Assembly (NCBI GenBank): GCA_038238115.1
Contig: JBBRYB010000006.1
Coordinates: forward strand, 89,016-153,015
Reading direction: 5' to 3'
Length of the DNA stretch: 64,000 nucleotides
Origin: JBBRYB01 sp038238115
GTDB taxonomy: Bacteria; Actinomycetota; Actinomycetes; Propionibacteriales; Nocardioidaceae
Shown: piece after piece, positions 62,460-64,000 of the stretch
How positions within the stretch are numbered: the first letter of the stretch is position 1
Layout: each line of letters opens with the position of its first letter
Position numbers and translations under genes: made by a program
The notes under the pieces: generated by a model
Databases searched by the model: none
Told to the model about the DNA's origin: nothing
The model's input: the letters and a program-made list of their open reading frames with translations, nothing else

Positions 62460-63284
62460 GTGAGAGTGGCGACCTGGAACGTCAACTCGGTGACGGCCCG
62501 GCTGCCGCGTCTCAACGAGTGGCTCGATCTGGCTCAGCCCGACGTCGTCTGCTTGCAGGAGACCAAGTGTCGCGGCGACGCATTTCCTGCTGACGGCGCC
62601 GCGGAGCGCGGCTACCAGGTCGCTGCCCACGGAGAAGGCCCTTGGAACGGCGTGGCGATCCTGTCCCGCGTGGGGCTCGAGCATGTGTCGCGAGGCTTCA
62701 GCGGTCAGCCTGCCTATGCGCCTCCCGGCGACAATGAACTGTCGCTGATCGAGGCACCAGCGGTCGCCGAGGTGGAAGCACGTGCAATCGCTGCCACCTG
62801 TGGTCCGTTGCGTGTGTGGTCCCTGTATGTCCCCAACGGTCGTTCGGTGGGCAGCCCGCACTTCGCGTACAAGCTCGAGTGGCTTGCCGCACTGCACGAC
62901 GCCATCGGATCGGAAGTCGCGGCCGGGACACCGTTCATCGCGACCGGTGACTTCAATATCGCGCCGGCCGATGACGACGTCTGGGACCCAACCGCGTTCA
63001 TCGGCTCCACCCACGTGACACAGGCCGAACGGCAGGCACTCGCGGAGCTGCGCGCTCTCGGTCTTGAGGATTTGAAGGCACGCGCGCTGAAGCACGGCAC
63101 GCCATACACGTATTGGGACTATCGAGCCGGAATGTTTCACAAGAACCTCGGAATGAGGATCGACCTCGTGTATGCCAATCGTGATGCGGCCGCCCGGGTG
63201 CGGGACGCCTACGTGGACAGGGACGCACGCAAGGGCGAGCGCCCCTCCGACCATGCTCCGGTAGTCGTCGACCTCGACCTGTGA
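62460..63284 (+). CDS. xthA: Exodeoxyribonuclease III (AP endonuclease family)
   Basis: 274 residues from GTG 62460, which begins the conserved MRVATWNVNSVTARLPRL. Catalytic motifs are LQETKC (metal Glu), VPNGRSVGSPHF, FIATGDFNIAP (Asp, Asn), YTYWDYRAG and the terminal SDHAPVVV (Asp-His). It repairs abasic sites and 3' blocking groups. The long open frame upstream of the GTG is non-conserved. Full length and intact. Confidence 0.94.
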   Translation: MRVATWNVNSVTARLPRLNEWLDLAQPDVVCLQETKCRGDAFPADGAAERGYQVAAHGEGPWNGVAILSRVGLEHVSRGFSGQPAYAPPGDNELSLIEAPAVAEVEARAIAATCGPLRVWSLYVPNGRSVGSPHFAYKLEWLAALHDAIGSEVAAGTPFIATGDFNIAPADDDVWDPTAFIGSTHVTQAERQALAELRALGLEDLKARALKHGTPYTYWDYRAGMFHKNLGMRIDLVYANRDAAARVRDAYVDRDARKGERPSDHAPVVVDLDL

Positions 63285-63601
63285 CCTCACGAGCCTGTTC
63301 ACCCGCGAGGTGACGGCAGGCACGTGGCGTTGTGTGTTGCAGTGTTGCGGAGACGTTGAGGCTGAACCCGATGACCAGGTGGGTGGGACGGCGTCTGGTG
63401 GCCAGACGAGGCGCCCTCCTAGCGGGCAAGGGTATGTCGATGACTGGCTGCTGCGCGTGCGTGCTGGCGAGCCACCCAGAAGCGGACGCTGGGAACCGCG
63501 CACCCTACGCCGTCGACAAGGAGACGCCAGATCATGACCGCCTCAGACTCAGGCTTGCCCACTACTAGGGTGGAACACTCAACCCTTCGGAGGTGGCGGC
63601 A
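63285..63601. other. Intergenic stretch without recognisable gene
   Basis: 317 bases with short open frames on both strands, none with a good start or family resemblance. The last 20 bases hold the ribosome site (GGAGG) of the next gene. Confidence 0.6.
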
Positions 63602-63862
63602 ATGGAACCGACGACGGCGTACCCGGTTCAGTTCTCGGTCGACTACCCGGATCGGCCACTCAACAGGCTGACGACGGCCTTCCGCATCATCGTGGTGATT
63701 CCGATCGCGGTCGTGCTGGCCGCGGTGTTAGGAGGAAATTGGCAGTGGGACTCAAGCGGCAGAACCACGGAAGTGGCTGCGGGGGCGGGTGGTCTGTTGT
63801 TCCTCGCTCCACTGCTCATGATCCTGTTCCGTCAGAAGTATCCGCGCTGGTGGTTTGACTGA
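63602..63862 (+). pseudogene. DUF4389-type membrane protein truncated by an IS element
   Basis: The ATG at 63602 (GGAGG upstream) gives YPVQFSVDYPDRPLNRLTTAFRIIVVIPIAVVLAAVLGG, the usual DUF4389 start, with two hydrophobic helices and RQKYPRWWFD near the end. Related proteins continue for many more residues after WWFD. Here the codon after Asp is a TGA that belongs to the incoming element, so the last part is missing or beyond the window. The remaining 86 residues are unlikely to function. Confidence 0.7.
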
Positions 63863-64000
63863 CCTGCCCCACCAGAAAGGTTCCACTGCTGCTGGCTAAG
63901 TGGCTGCCTTCACCGGAAGGCTGAACCTCGTGCCCCGTGCCTACCCTCCCGAGTTCCGTGCTCGAGCTATTGCCCTTGTCCGAGCAGGAAAACCGCAGAA
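63860..64000 (+). mobile_element. Left end of an IS3-like insertion sequence
   Basis: From 63860 the sequence TGACCTGCCCCACCAGAAAG looks like an IS3-family terminal repeat (TG start, C-rich). It directly follows the truncated membrane gene and precedes a transposase-type start at 63930. The right end and any target duplication are outside the window. Confidence 0.7.
63930..64000 (+). CDS. IS3-family transposase OrfA (N-terminal fragment)
   Basis: GTG 63930 opens a frame reading VPRAYPPEFRARAIALVRAGKP, the typical OrfA helix-turn-helix entry of IS3-type elements. It runs off the right edge. The frame is partial, so element identity and completeness cannot be judged. Confidence 0.75.
   Translation, partial: MPRAYPPEFRARAIALVRAGKPQ

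Overview
The window is a high-GC chromosomal segment from an actinobacterium, most likely an actinomycete. The signs are very high G/C at third codon positions, frequent GTG starts, SerB with an N-terminal ACT region, GAF-ANTAR regulators, an actinobacterial glgA/glgC pair and PRC-barrel/DUF2382 stress proteins. I cannot fix the genus. No rRNA, tRNA or CRISPR array was seen.

Layout. 1-3.1 kb: end of a glycerate kinase gene, then allantoinase and allantoicase (ureide catabolism) and a SixA-like phosphatase. 3.1-3.5 kb: convergent intergenic region with GC-rich repeats and a 15-bp perfect hairpin. 3.5-9.9 kb: serB, a conserved hypothetical, an ABC ATPase, an NfeD/SPFH membrane-microdomain pair, a TauE-type permease and a hydrolase. 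10-16.8 kb: a large secreted glycosidase-like protein, then an ureohydrolase / NCS1 permease / amidase operon that looks like a second nitrogen-scavenging unit. 16.8-23.5 kb: housekeeping genes (PEBP, CysG, TrmH-type methyltransferase, diguanylate cyclase, peptide deformylase, extradiol dioxygenase, aldo/keto reductase).

23.5-37.3 kb is the most interesting part. glgA (minus) and glgC (plus), which are commonly divergent neighbours in actinobacteria, are separated here by about 11 kb. That insert holds a Kef-type antiporter and a dense phospho-signalling cluster. One part is a kinase with a C-terminal zinc ribbon, a vWA protein and a PP2C phosphatase, which resembles the TerY-P triad. The other part is an unusual flavoprotein, a four-helix membrane protein, a zinc-ribbon/FHA protein, a second kinase and a single-pass membrane protein with an AT-richer ectodomain gene. 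A direct repeat with a 12-bp perfect core flanks the insert just outside glgA and glgC, which suggests insertion into the old glgA-glgC promoter region.

37-47.6 kb: gamma-glutamyltransferase, cyclophilin, amidohydrolase, DoxX-like protein, a 21-bp minisatellite, methyltransferase, RecQ-type helicase, a PEP-mutase-like enzyme, a PAP2 protein and acylphosphatase. 47.6-56 kb: two minus-strand operons (small membrane protein, gluconate 2-dehydrogenase subunit 3-like, GMC oxidoreductase, TPP enzyme; and GH15-like, SDR, hypothetical) around a marR gene. Both promoters carry the same 13-bp operator core, so they look like one MarR regulon. Several genes between 42.5 and 58 kb are broken: a TPP enzyme with three frameshifts, an in-frame amber codon in the subunit 3-like gene, a GAF-ANTAR twin with at least four frameshifts, and two small proteins with one each.

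58-64 kb: a TetR regulator, stress-type small membrane and PRC-barrel proteins, an exonuclease III, and at the right edge a DUF4389-type membrane gene cut off by an IS3-like element whose transposase runs out of the window.
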